Origin: Paralteromonas sediminis
Lineage (GTDB): Bacteria; Pseudomonadota; Gammaproteobacteria; Enterobacterales; Alteromonadaceae
Direction: 5' to 3'
Length of the DNA stretch: 64,000 nucleotides
Assembly (NCBI RefSeq): GCF_003820355.1
Contig: NZ_RPOK01000005.1
Span: 186,001-250,000, forward strand
The translations under genes were made by a program, and so were the position numbers. This document shows, in pieces, positions 54,180 through 63,500 of this stretch (its first letter is position 1; each line of letters begins with the position of its first letter). The notes beneath the pieces were generated by a model. It saw only the letters and a list, made by a program, of their open reading frames with translations, did no database searches and had not been told where the DNA came from.

Positions 54180-54827
54180 TTGTCTGCCAGTGATTTAGCC
54201 CAAGCAGAAAGTCGCAAATCTGAACGCAGTAAACAAACCTATGTGATCAGCCGAGTTGCCCTTAAACGGCTTATCGCTGAAGCGCTCCATCTGGAAGAAA
54301 TCAATGCTATTCGACTTGGCATTGAGGCTGGGGGAAAGCCCTATATAGTAGAGCCTAAAAGCCAGCTTCACTTTAATGTTTCGCATAGCCAAGGACGCAT
54401 CGCAATAGGGTTGTCGTACGACAGGAAGATTGGCATTGACCTAGAGTACATTGACAAGACACGCAGATATGAACGTATTGCAGAACACTACTTTCACCAA
54501 ACGGAACGTGCCTGGGTGAATGGCGACAATGCCAATAGTTTCTATCAACTTTGGACATTAAAAGAGGCACTGGTCAAAGCGGAAGGGCGAGGAATGGCAA
54601 TTCCTTTTAACGCATTTTATTTTAAGAACTTGCAAGACTATAGCTTTATTCCTGAACCTCGCACGGCGCTTGACCCTCATGCTTGGATGTTTCGCCATAG
54701 CATAATTGAAAATACCTATAGTCTCTCTGTAGCCTATGAGACCTTACCTGATTTCAGTAAACCTGCCGCTTCCGTGTGGAAGTATGTACACAATAAAGGT
54801 TTCATACCACAACCTACAGCGTGGTAA
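54180..54827 (+). CDS. 4'-phosphopantetheinyl transferase (Sfp type), N-terminus uncertain
   Basis: This enzyme adds the phosphopantetheine arm to the two ACPs of the cluster. From the TTG at 54180 the protein is 215 residues and has FNVSHSQGRIAIGL, the magnesium site KIGIDLEYID and the WTLKEALVKAEGRG motif. Family members need an N-terminal stretch that here lies upstream: codons 54108-54179 read SWLHIFLIDEQSA and fit. The frame there has no ATG, GTG or TTG, so the start is either a rare codon (CTG at 54111, ATC at 54117 or ATT at 54126 are in frame), the TTG at 54180, or a frameshift has broken the start. The reading frame is otherwise intact. Confidence 0.8.
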   Translation: MSASDLAQAESRKSERSKQTYVISRVALKRLIAEALHLEEINAIRLGIEAGGKPYIVEPKSQLHFNVSHSQGRIAIGLSYDRKIGIDLEYIDKTRRYERIAEHYFHQTERAWVNGDNANSFYQLWTLKEALVKAEGRGMAIPFNAFYFKNLQDYSFIPEPRTALDPHAWMFRHSIIENTYSLSVAYETLPDFSKPAASVWKYVHNKGFIPQPTAW

Positions 54828-54844
54828 TTGAGTGCAACTAAGGC

Positions 54845-55486
54845 CTACTCCATCATCCCTTGTTGCCAGGCGATAACAGCGGCCTGAGTGCGGTCACGCA
54901 AATGCAGTTTACTGAGAATATTACTTACATGGCAACGCACAGTCTTTATGGCGATATTAAGATTCTCGCTGATCTCAGCATTACTCAGACCCGTGGCAAT
55001 TAGCTTCAACACTTCACGTTCACGGTCGCTTAGTTGTACTCTTGCAAGCGGCGAGTCTAAGGCAGCACCTTTCATTTCTGCCAATATGCGCTCTGCCACT
55101 TTTGGCGACATGACTGCCTGTCCTCTCGATGCTTTGCGAATAGCATCAGCCAAGGCGTCTGGTTCAATGTCTTTGAGGAGATACGACAAAGCCCCCGCCT
55201 GAATAGCAGGAAAGATGTATTCATCTTGATGATAGGATGTGACCACCAAAACCTGTGTGTTAGGGCTTACTTCTTTTATACACCTTGTTGCTTCTACACC
55301 ATCGATATCAGCATTGAGTTTTAAATCCATTAGCACTACGTCGGGAACAAGGTTTTTTACTGTTTCAATAGCCTCGACGGGGTCTGCGCAGTCAGCCACT
55401 ACCTGAATATCTGGCTGGGCAGATAAAAACGTGACTACACCTTGCCTGACTAAGCTGTGGTCGTCTACCGACATCACAGTGATCAT
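54845..55486 (-). CDS. NarL/LuxR family response regulator
   Basis: A 213-residue regulator with receiver domain SVDDHSLVRQGVV (acidic pair), phospho-acceptor aspartate in DVVLMDLKL and lysine in LSYLLKD. The C-terminal LuxR helix-turn-helix is LSDREREVLKLIATGLSNAEISENLNIAIKTVRCHVSNILSKL. It is the output partner of the histidine kinase encoded just upstream, with which it overlaps by ATGA. Its targets are not visible; the adjacent ABC transporter is one candidate. Confidence 0.92.
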   Translation of the reverse strand: MITVMSVDDHSLVRQGVVTFLSAQPDIQVVADCADPVEAIETVKNLVPDVVLMDLKLNADIDGVEATRCIKEVSPNTQVLVVTSYHQDEYIFPAIQAGALSYLLKDIEPDALADAIRKASRGQAVMSPKVAERILAEMKGAALDSPLARVQLSDREREVLKLIATGLSNAEISENLNIAIKTVRCHVSNILSKLHLRDRTQAAVIAWQQGMME

Positions 55487-56913
55487 GATTGAGCCTCCAG
55501 TGTAATAGTGACTGTGCAACCCTGGCCAGAGGTTATCGACAAGGTACCTTTTATCGCTTCAAGCCTGGAGCGCATAAGCACAAGGCCTTGTCCTTCACCC
55601 TTCCCCTCCGACAGGCCAATACCGTCATCGCTGATAGTACAAATAATCTGTCCATCTTGCTTGTTAAGTGCCACATCAACCTGCTTGGCCTGACTGTGCT
55701 TCACTACATTTTGCAGCGCTTCATGCACACAGCGGTAGAACACATAACTCTGGTCGGGCGACAGGGCAATGTCATCCTCAATCTTTACATCAAGCTCAAT
55801 TGGTTTGTCACTTCGCCAACGCGCCAGCTCTTGTTTAAGTGCAGTCGACAAGGTTGTGTGGTCCCAATCAATGGGCTTTAACGCCTCAATCAGCAGGTTT
55901 ATATTATTAAACGCCTTTTTATTGGTTTTTATGGCTTCGCTGAGGATGAGCGCCGCCTTGTCATTGTCTTGCCCTAACGACGCACTAGCGCCAGCCAGTT
56001 GCAGATTATTGGCATAAAGTAGCTGCTTCACGGTGTCGTGCAACTCAGCGGCAATACGCTGACGTTCGCTCTTCTCTGCCAATGCTTGCTTTTGCTCAAC
56101 TAGCCGACGAATATCCTCCGCCATTTGGTTGAGCTGCGACAGCGCCTTACCCGTGTCGTCTTTCGCTGTTACTTTCAGACGTGCTGAAAAATTACCTGCC
56201 GCCCATTGCCCTATCACCTGGGTAATTTCCCTCACTTTTTTTGATATCCTAGAGGCGATAAGAAAAGCTAAGCACAAGGCGGGTAAAAACCCTATCAGCA
56301 AGCTTGCAGCAGACCAAGAAAGGCCCCTGTCTAGAATTTCCACAGGGTAGTATAAGAGCTTACTGAATTGCTGGTTGCGCTGCCATGTTTGCTGCGACAC
56401 TAACACGCGATAAACGGCGCCATTGGGTTGATAAACCCCTTTCACAACGAGATAGTCGTCACCTTCAAGCTGCTCAACCCCTGAATTAAACCGACCCACT
56501 ATGGCGTCAGCAACATCATCTCTGGACGCAATGGGCAGATGCATAAAGGCATTAAATTTTGGCAGCGACGGGTCGCAACTCCACACATAATTTCCCTGCT
56601 CGTCCAGCAGGTATAAATCGTTAATTGTAATACTGGCATAATGCTGACCCGCATGGGTGATCGCCTGTGTGGGGCGATTACAGTAATGACTAAGCAAAGT
56701 GGTTATCGACTCAGAATTGCCTTGCTCCAGCCGCCGCTCTGCTGGGTGTATTAGCGCGTTATCTAACCAGTCTTTAATTGGTCTGTTGCCAATATCACGG
56801 TGAGACGATTCGATTAGCCAAATCGCAAATTGCATCAAAAAATTGAAGCTAAGCACCACCAACAAGACCAAGCCAGTTATTTTCCAACGCAGTGAGTGGA
56901 ATTTCATAGGCAT
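55483..56913 (-). CDS. NarX-like membrane sensor histidine kinase (HisKA_3)
   Basis: The protein has an N-terminal membrane helix (LVLLVVLSFNFLMQFAIWL), a periplasmic region of about 170 residues with no recognised ligand domain, and a second helix (LLIGFLPALCLAFLIAS). A HAMP segment, the HisKA_3 phosphorylation site ERQRIAAELHDTVKQLL and an HATPase domain ending in DDGIGLSEGKGEGQGLVLMRSRL follow. It autophosphorylates on the histidine in LHDTV. In-frame starts at 56919 (GTG), 56913 and 56907 are all possible. A stimulus cannot be inferred; the neighbouring transporter suggests envelope or drug stress. Confidence 0.9.
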   Translation of the reverse strand: MPMKFHSLRWKITGLVLLVVLSFNFLMQFAIWLIESSHRDIGNRPIKDWLDNALIHPAERRLEQGNSESITTLLSHYCNRPTQAITHAGQHYASITINDLYLLDEQGNYVWSCDPSLPKFNAFMHLPIASRDDVADAIVGRFNSGVEQLEGDDYLVVKGVYQPNGAVYRVLVSQQTWQRNQQFSKLLYYPVEILDRGLSWSAASLLIGFLPALCLAFLIASRISKKVREITQVIGQWAAGNFSARLKVTAKDDTGKALSQLNQMAEDIRRLVEQKQALAEKSERQRIAAELHDTVKQLLYANNLQLAGASASLGQDNDKAALILSEAIKTNKKAFNNINLLIEALKPIDWDHTTLSTALKQELARWRSDKPIELDVKIEDDIALSPDQSYVFYRCVHEALQNVVKHSQAKQVDVALNKQDGQIICTISDDGIGLSEGKGEGQGLVLMRSRLEAIKGTLSITSGQGCTVTITLEAQS

Positions 56914-57042
56914 CAACACACGGTATTACAGAATGTAATCAGCCTATCACAGGAAATAAATAACGCAGTAGGTCTGTAGACCGAGGCGCAAACAAAATTT
57001 TTGGTTTTAAATGCATGCATCGTTGAAATACAGAGAGTTAAT

Positions 57043-57945
57043 ATGCACACACCCATTATTCACGTACAGAACGCTACTAAATCCTTTTCTGCGTTGCCCG
57101 TGCTAAAAGGCCTCAATATCTCAGTGCCACAGCGCAGTGTTTATGCTTTTTTAGGCAACAATGGTGAAGGGAAATCGACCACTATTCGCATGTTATTAGG
57201 CCTGCTCAGGGCTGACAGCGGGTCTATTCAGGTACTAGGTAAAGATGTTGCGCAGCTGGATAAGCGTCAGGTAGGCGCGATCATCGATGCTCCCGTGCTA
57301 TATGCCCATTTAACCGCCAGAGAATATTTAAGCATAACCCGCAGTATCAAAAATCTATCAAAGTCGGAAATTGCCCGCGTGCTAGAGCTTGTGAGCCTGA
57401 CAAAAGCAGGCAATCGCAAGATCAGTACGTTTTCACTGGGCATGAAACAGCGTTTGGCGTTAGCACAAGCCCTCATGGGAGACCCGAAACTCCTGATCCT
57501 TGATGAGCCTACCAATGGCCTCGACCCACAGGGCATGCAGGAAATCAGAGAGTTAATTAAGCAGTTGCCCGAACAGTCCGACACCAGTGTTTTTGTGTCG
57601 AGCCACCTGCTTGATGAAGTAGAAAAAATGGCATCACATGTAGGGATTTTGAGGGGCGGAAAACTCGTTCTGGAGTCCTCACTAGAGCATGCCTATAAGC
57701 AAATGACATCTACCCTAAAACTGGATGTGTGTTCCAGTCAAAAGGCCGCTGAAGTACTCAAAGTGGCGGGATATCAAACCGTACAGGAGACACCGTCAAG
57801 CCTGAACGTCCTTAATCCTGTTTTTGAGCAAATTCCCGATGTTACTGCGTGTCTGATTAAAAAGGGTGTACAGCTATTTCAGGCTGTGTATCACAAACCC
57901 ACCTTAGAACAGTGGTTTCTCTCTTCCAATAAACAAGGAGCCTGA
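57043..57945 (+). CDS. ABC transporter ATP-binding protein
   Basis: The 300-residue ATPase has Walker A FLGNNGEGKSTTIRML, signature FSLGMKQRLALAQAL, Walker B LLILDEPTNGLDPQG and a C-terminal extension after HLLDEVEKMASH. It resembles the BcrA/lantibiotic-type exporters that need a separate permease. The start at 57043 has GAGAG upstream; a longer in-frame start at 57001 has no homology support. It is divergent from the two-component genes. Confidence 0.92.
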   Translation: MHTPIIHVQNATKSFSALPVLKGLNISVPQRSVYAFLGNNGEGKSTTIRMLLGLLRADSGSIQVLGKDVAQLDKRQVGAIIDAPVLYAHLTAREYLSITRSIKNLSKSEIARVLELVSLTKAGNRKISTFSLGMKQRLALAQALMGDPKLLILDEPTNGLDPQGMQEIRELIKQLPEQSDTSVFVSSHLLDEVEKMASHVGILRGGKLVLESSLEHAYKQMTSTLKLDVCSSQKAAEVLKVAGYQTVQETPSSLNVLNPVFEQIPDVTACLIKKGVQLFQAVYHKPTLEQWFLSSNKQGA

Positions 57946-57946
57946 T

Positions 57947-58690
57947 ATGTTTCTTACTCTGCTAAAAGTTGAATTGTTAAAAACCAAACGCACGCTAGCA
58001 TTGCTGATTATGTTCGCCTGCCCTCTAATGGTGGTTACCCTACTCGGCCTGATGAGCTTTAATCAAGAACAAGTGATTGATGAAAGCTTCTCATGGCAAC
58101 ATTTTTGGTTTAGTACCACTGCTATCTGGGGGTATTTTATGCTGCCCTTATATATTGCATTGGTGACCGCCCTGCTCAATCAAACCGAACACAAAGTGGC
58201 AGGATGGCGATTCATGCACGCCTTGCCGCTAAGTGCAGTGAACCTTTTTTGGGCAAAAGCGACCCTCGCCTGGCTATACCTGATGGGGGCTTGCTTGGCC
58301 TTATACGTATTCACACTGGGCATGTCAGGGCTTCTGGTTGCCTTTAAAGGCTGGCCGAGTGCAGGCTTATTCGATTTCCCCTATTGGCAAAACATGCTTA
58401 AAACGGCGGTGGCAGCTCTTCCCATATTGCTTATACAACACATAGTGAGCTGGCGCTTTGCGAATATTGTTGCTCCGTTAGCGCTGGGCGTCATTGCTAC
58501 CATGGGTATTATGCAAGTCAGTTCTTCGAAGGAGCATTGGTTTTATTACCCCTGGAGCTATGTACTGGTTGCCAATAATAATCAAAATCCTGAAACCATA
58601 GGGACGGCGTTGACACTCTCTGCCGTATTGGCCGTTGTATTGATGCTGGTTGGCAGCGTGTGGGCCCATAAGCGTCAAGTTTTAGCTTGA
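57947..58690 (+). CDS. ABC-2 type transporter permease
   Basis: The 247-residue membrane protein has six predicted helices, beginning LLIMFACPLMVVTLLGLM and ending with a helix in LSAVLAVVLMLVGSVWAH, like ABC-2 type permeases of lantibiotic/antibiotic exporters. It starts one base after the ATPase stop and is clearly its partner. A hairpin follows its stop. Confidence 0.88.
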   Translation: MFLTLLKVELLKTKRTLALLIMFACPLMVVTLLGLMSFNQEQVIDESFSWQHFWFSTTAIWGYFMLPLYIALVTALLNQTEHKVAGWRFMHALPLSAVNLFWAKATLAWLYLMGACLALYVFTLGMSGLLVAFKGWPSAGLFDFPYWQNMLKTAVAALPILLIQHIVSWRFANIVAPLALGVIATMGIMQVSSSKEHWFYYPWSYVLVANNNQNPETIGTALTLSAVLAVVLMLVGSVWAHKRQVLA

Positions 58691-58693
58691 GAG

Positions 58694-58717
58694 CATTGGC
58701 CTCCATTGAGGCCAATG
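58694..58717 (+). repeat. Perfect 10-bp stem-loop after the ABC transporter genes
   Basis: CATTGGCCTC (58694-58703) and GAGGCCAATG (58708-58717) pair perfectly with a 4-base loop. It directly follows the permease stop codon. The sequence after it (TCGTAAAAGTTC) has no T-run, so it is not a canonical terminator. It may act in transcript stability or be a Rho-assisted stop. Confidence 0.6.
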
Positions 58718-58734
58718 TCGTAAAAGTTCTTTAA

Positions 58735-58786
58735 GACGAACGCTACGATTCACCATTGTGACGAACTGAACGTTTGCAGTGACGAA
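58735..58786 (+). repeat. Three GACGAA copies upstream of the halogenase gene, two exactly 21 bp apart
   Basis: GACGAA occurs at 58735-58740, 58760-58765 and 58781-58786. The last two are part of GTGACGAA and are 21 bases apart. They lie 110-160 bases before the halogenase-like start, in a 205-base gap with no gene. The spacing of two helical turns suggests protein binding sites. Confidence 0.35.
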
Positions 58787-58895
58787 TCTGCATTTCGCCC
58801 CATTTAATTGCGCAGGTGGAATACTTAAAATGCTTTGAAGCATAAAAGCGGAGGGTAATGCCCCTGCGGAGTAATCCATAGTTAAAAGGTGAGAA

Positions 58896-60413
58896 ATGCA
58901 TCAGGATACCTTGCACATTGTTATTCTTGGCGGTGGCACTGCGGGCTGGATGACTGCGAATTTAATGGCTGCAAGATGGAAAGATAAAAATATACATCTC
59001 ACCTTAGTCGAATCACCAGACGTTGCTGTTGTTGGGGTGGGTGAAGGCTCTACCCCATCTATGCAAAACTTTTTTCAGGAAATTGGCGTGGCAGAGTCAG
59101 AGTGGATGCCAGAATGTAGCGCCACGTATAAAAATGGTATTACCTTTGAGGGCTGGTCTTCTATGCCAGGCTTTGAAGCATACTGCCATCCATTCCCCTC
59201 ACAAATGGACACATTTACTTTTCCTCAATTTGAGACGAATTGTCAGTTGAGACGTCATCACTTTGATGTCGATACCCATCCAGATCGGTTCTTTCTGGGC
59301 GCTTATCTTTCTCAGAATAGCAAAAGCCCTAAAGCAAACTATGCGTTTCCGTTTGATCACCCCCATGGCTACCACTTTGACGCGGGCTTATTGGGCAAAT
59401 TTCTAAGAAAAAAGGCCATGCAACGCAAGGTTAAGTACGTGCAACAGCATGTTGAGCGTGTCATTCAAAGGGAAAATGGCGATATCGCGAGCATAGAGTT
59501 TAGAGACGGCGGCACCCTTGAAGGGGACGTTTTTGTAGACTGCACCGGTTTTTCCGCTCTGTTGATGCAAAAAACCTTAAAGGTACCTTATATTGCGTTG
59601 GATGACGTACTTTTCAATGACACCGCGGTCGTCGTTTCTACCCCCGTTGACATGAAACACTTGCCATCAGAAACACGGTGTACTGCGCTAAAGTATGGTT
59701 GGGTATGGGATATTCCACTAACTAGCAGAACCGGAAACGGTTATGTATTCAGCTCTCGCTATTGCACTCTCGATAACGCAGAAACTGAGCTCAGACAGCA
59801 TTTAGGCCTATTAGATGCAGATGTGGAATGTCGAAGCGTAAAATGGAAACAAGGGCGTTTGCAAAAAGGCTGGACTCACAATTGTTTAGCAGTTGGACTG
59901 TCTCAAGGGTTTCTGGAGCCCATAGAAGCCATGTCACTGCATCTGGTTTATTGCAGTATTGGTCATTTCATTACTGAATTTGAAAAGGGCAAATTTACTA
60001 CGCAATATCAAAATGAGTACAACCGGCTGATTGATAGCGCCTTTGATAGTGTGACTGATTACATTGTCGCCCACTATCGCTTAAATTCCAGACGTGATAC
60101 CGAATATTGGAAGGATAATGCCGCTAACCCTCATATCAGCAATGCATTTAGGGCCATTGTAGCAAGCTGGATGGGCGCGTCACAAAATAGTCTGGCCGAT
60201 GCATTGAAGCGCTATGATACAAGCCACTATTTTCCTCTGACTTCTTGGCTGATTCTCTTTGCTGGGTATGGCGTATTTCCGGCCCAAGCACAAGCTCAAC
60301 CCTTGCAAGCCGGTATGCAATCCACTGACATGCAAGCACTTGATAACTTCATTAAACGGTGCGCCTCGAACTTTGATACGCATCAGGCGACTGTTTCCGC
60401 TTATCACAGTTAA
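58896..60413 (+). CDS. Tryptophan halogenase family flavoprotein
   Basis: The 505-residue protein has ILGGGTAGWMTANLMA (FAD motif GGGTAGW), GVGEGSTPSM, the catalytic-type lysine 79 in ATYKNGITFEGW and WVWDIP at 269-274 (the WxWxIP motif). It also has GFLEPIEAMSLHLV, which matches the LEPxE region of tryptophan 7-halogenases. It is a flavin-dependent halogenase family member; the substrate is unknown. In marine bacteria such genes are often next to TonB-dependent receptors, as here, and their activity is usually not proven. A GGTGAGA site precedes the ATG. Confidence 0.88.
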   Translation: MHQDTLHIVILGGGTAGWMTANLMAARWKDKNIHLTLVESPDVAVVGVGEGSTPSMQNFFQEIGVAESEWMPECSATYKNGITFEGWSSMPGFEAYCHPFPSQMDTFTFPQFETNCQLRRHHFDVDTHPDRFFLGAYLSQNSKSPKANYAFPFDHPHGYHFDAGLLGKFLRKKAMQRKVKYVQQHVERVIQRENGDIASIEFRDGGTLEGDVFVDCTGFSALLMQKTLKVPYIALDDVLFNDTAVVVSTPVDMKHLPSETRCTALKYGWVWDIPLTSRTGNGYVFSSRYCTLDNAETELRQHLGLLDADVECRSVKWKQGRLQKGWTHNCLAVGLSQGFLEPIEAMSLHLVYCSIGHFITEFEKGKFTTQYQNEYNRLIDSAFDSVTDYIVAHYRLNSRRDTEYWKDNAANPHISNAFRAIVASWMGASQNSLADALKRYDTSHYFPLTSWLILFAGYGVFPAQAQAQPLQAGMQSTDMQALDNFIKRCASNFDTHQATVSAYHS

Positions 60414-60426
60414 CCGTCACTGAAAG

Positions 60427-60486
60427 TTATATCCCTGAGCTTGTGTATTATATCCCTTCCCCTGCATACATTATCCCTTAACCCCC
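60427..60486 (+). repeat. Three degenerate 21-bp tandem units upstream of the large TonB receptor
   Basis: ATCCCT occurs at 60431, 60452 and 60473, exactly 21 bases apart each time. The first two lie in TTATATCCCT; the third in ACATTATCCCTTA. The array is 100-150 bases before the TonB receptor start, in the 165-base gap after the halogenase gene. Exact 21-base phasing fits repeated binding sites on one DNA face. No other motif is seen in this gap. Confidence 0.5.
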
Positions 60487-60578
60487 GCAGCAGTAGTGCG
60501 CCCTGATAGCGTCACAGTATCGGCAGTTCTATCTGTCGACTAAGAAAATCACAAAAACACATTCAGGGAGTTTTTCAA

Positions 60579-63500
60579 ATGAGAGAAACCACATTTAGAC
60601 GCAGCCTTGCTGCTTTGGCAGTCGCCACATCCTGCGGACTATTAATGCCTTCAACGCTGTATGCTCAAGAACAAGATCCAGAAAGAGAAGAAAGCCTAGA
60701 AACAGAAAAAATCACCGTCACCGGTAGCCGCGTACGTCGTGATGAATTTGCTTCACCCTCGCCCATTCAGGTCATTAGTGTAGATGATGCAAAGCGTGCG
60801 GGTATTACCAATGTAGCAGACATGCTGCAACGAATTTCACTTGTTAACGGTACGCAAATTGACAATACCATTAACACCAACTCCGGTAACTCCAATGCGA
60901 CAGAAGCACCACCTGCAGGTGGCGTAGGCTCAGTGAACGTTGGTTTGCGCGGTCTGGGAGCAGAAAGAACGCTAATATTGCTTAATGGCACTCGCCTTGG
61001 TGCCTCTGGGGTTCGTGGTGCGCCGTCGCAACCTGATATGAGCTTAATTCCTTTAGAAATGGTCGAGAGGGTTGAAGTACTCTCGGATTCGGCATCAGCC
61101 GTGTATGGTGCCGACGCGGTTGCAGGCGTAATTAATATTATTCTGAAACAATCTTTTGATGGCATGCAGATAAGTGCCGACGTGTCTGCGCCCTCCGATG
61201 AAGGCGGAGAAGAGCGACAGCTTTCGTTTGTCACCGGTGGTGAAGGCGAGCGCTTCAAATTTATCTTCGGTGGTGAGTTCTATGAGCGTGAGCGTATTTC
61301 ACTGGGTTCGAGGATTGACTGTATCAGACGACGGGAAATAGACGTCGATACTGGTGAGTTATACGACTACTGTTATAACGGTTTCCCTGACAATGCCGTA
61401 CTGTCAACAACAGCAGCCAACGGGAGTAGCTGGAATTTCTACACGCCTGGCCAGTCCAACCTAACCAACCCTCTGACAGGACAGCCTGTGCCTAACTTTA
61501 GCACCTCGGAGAACATCCCCGATGTTTGGAGTGAGCGCTTTCCGTTCTTAGGTGAACAAGTGGGGCTCGATCGTTTCAGAGCAAACCCTGACTTCAACGA
61601 CAATAACGACCGTCTTGCGAGCGACTTGGTCTCGCCAGTCACAAGATTTTCACTGATGTCCAGTGGTACCTATTTCCCAGAATGGGGAGAAGATCACAAT
61701 ATTGCCATTTCATTTGACACGTCATACTTCCATCGTCATTTGACCAACCGAGCGTCAACGGAGCAAATCTATCCAGGCGTACCCGCTCTGATCCCGCAAG
61801 AAAATGAGCAAGGCAATATCATGCTCAACGATGATGGTACCCGCGTGATGGTGCCGAATCCCTTGAATCCACTTGGTACAGATGCACTTCCCATTTATAC
61901 CATCGACAATAAAAAGCAAACCCGCGATGTAGAGTTGGATCATTTCCGATTCAACACTGGCATTTCAGGTGACCTTCCAGGCGAGTGGGCTAGAGATAAC
62001 TTTTGGACCTTTAATGTTAACTTCAGTTACGACAGAGGCGACGGTGCAGCAAGTCAGCCGCTTATTGATGAACGCAACTTCATTCTTACTTTAGAAACCT
62101 TACGCTTAGATTCTGACGGCAATCTAAAATGTGGCATTCCCATCATTGCTAATAACCCTTGGGGTGGGATCATCAGTGCACAGGACTGTGTCGTTGTAGA
62201 TTTCTTTAATACAGGTTTGTTTGGCAACAGCAACGGCAGCACGGGGGCACTCACTGATGCAGCAGCCGATTACTTAATTGGTGAGCGCGTGAACCGAACG
62301 GTAGTGACTCAGTCTTTATTGTCAGGTTACGTATCAGGTGAGTTGTTTTCCTTCGACAACGGCGGTGCAGCAAGTTTGGTACTAGGTGTTGAAGCCCGTC
62401 GAGATGAGATTGATTCCCAGGTGGACTTCCTTGGCGCTAACGGCCTGTTAGTGGCAGAAGATCCAGGCACAGAGGGAATTACTGCCGGCTCAAGAACCAT
62501 CAACGAAGTATTTGGTGAACTAAGCCTACCTATTTTCCGTGAAGTAGACGGTGCTCATGATTTAACGGTTGATTTAGCCTTACGTTACACCGACGAGTCT
62601 AACTTTGGGTCTGAAAGTACGGAGCGAGTGCGCGTGACCTATGCGCCAGTAGACTGGGTTTCATTCAGTGCTGCCTATGGCACGTCGTTTAGAACGCCCA
62701 ACCTACGTGAACAATATTTAGGCGACCAGTTTGGCGGTGAAAGCGGTGGTATTGACCCTTGTAACGCTTCACCTTATTTGTCTGGTTCACCGCCTCAGTA
62801 CGACCCCACTATAGACACACGCAGTCAGATAATACTGGACAACTGCGAATTGAGCGGTGCCAATCCATTTGTTTTGGGAACAACAGGTTCAACCAACATC
62901 CCTGTTAGAGTGGGTGGCTCCGTAGACACCCTACTGCCTGAAACGTCAGACCAAACCACGCTTACCTTTAAAGCAACGCCAATTAGCAATGAGGATGTCA
63001 GTTTTGATTTCTCTGTGACCTATTTTGACATTGAAATTGAAAACACCATTCAGCAACAATCTGCGGCCTTTATCATGACCCGTTGCTTTGAAGACTTACC
63101 CGGCTTGGCCAGCCCATTCTGTAATAATGTTGGGCCGAGAAACCCTAACCTGGGCGAATCCACCCGCTTCATTACCAGTGTAGATGCTTCTTTCGTTAAC
63201 ATTGGTGAAGAAACGTCTAAGGGTTACGATATCAACACCCGCTTAGGCTTGAACTTCGAAGGCTATGATGTGGTCTGGACGGTGCAAGCCACAGTTCAGG
63301 ATGAGAGAAGCCAAACCATTATTAAGGATGATGAACTGCCCAATGGTGGTAGAGACGACTACGTAGGTACATTTGGTACGCCTGACCTTCGATTGGTCAC
63401 ACAACTCAGTCTCAATATGGGTGATTTCACGTTGGCTTATAGTGGTCGCTTTATTGATGAAACTTCGGTCTTTATTCGTGATGAAGCCAAGTCTCGCAGT

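Noticed and set aside
58694-58717. Rho-independent terminator after the ABC permease
   Set aside because: The stem is perfect, but no T-run follows, so it fails the usual terminator pattern.
60427-60486. CRISPR-like array
   Set aside because: Units are only 21 bases long, degenerate and directly adjacent, with no unique spacers and no cas genes in the window.
60767-61258. 163-codon minus-strand open frame inside the TonB receptor gene
   Set aside because: It mirrors the strongly conserved plug domain on the other strand and has low-complexity serine/proline composition; there is no sign of a real gene.
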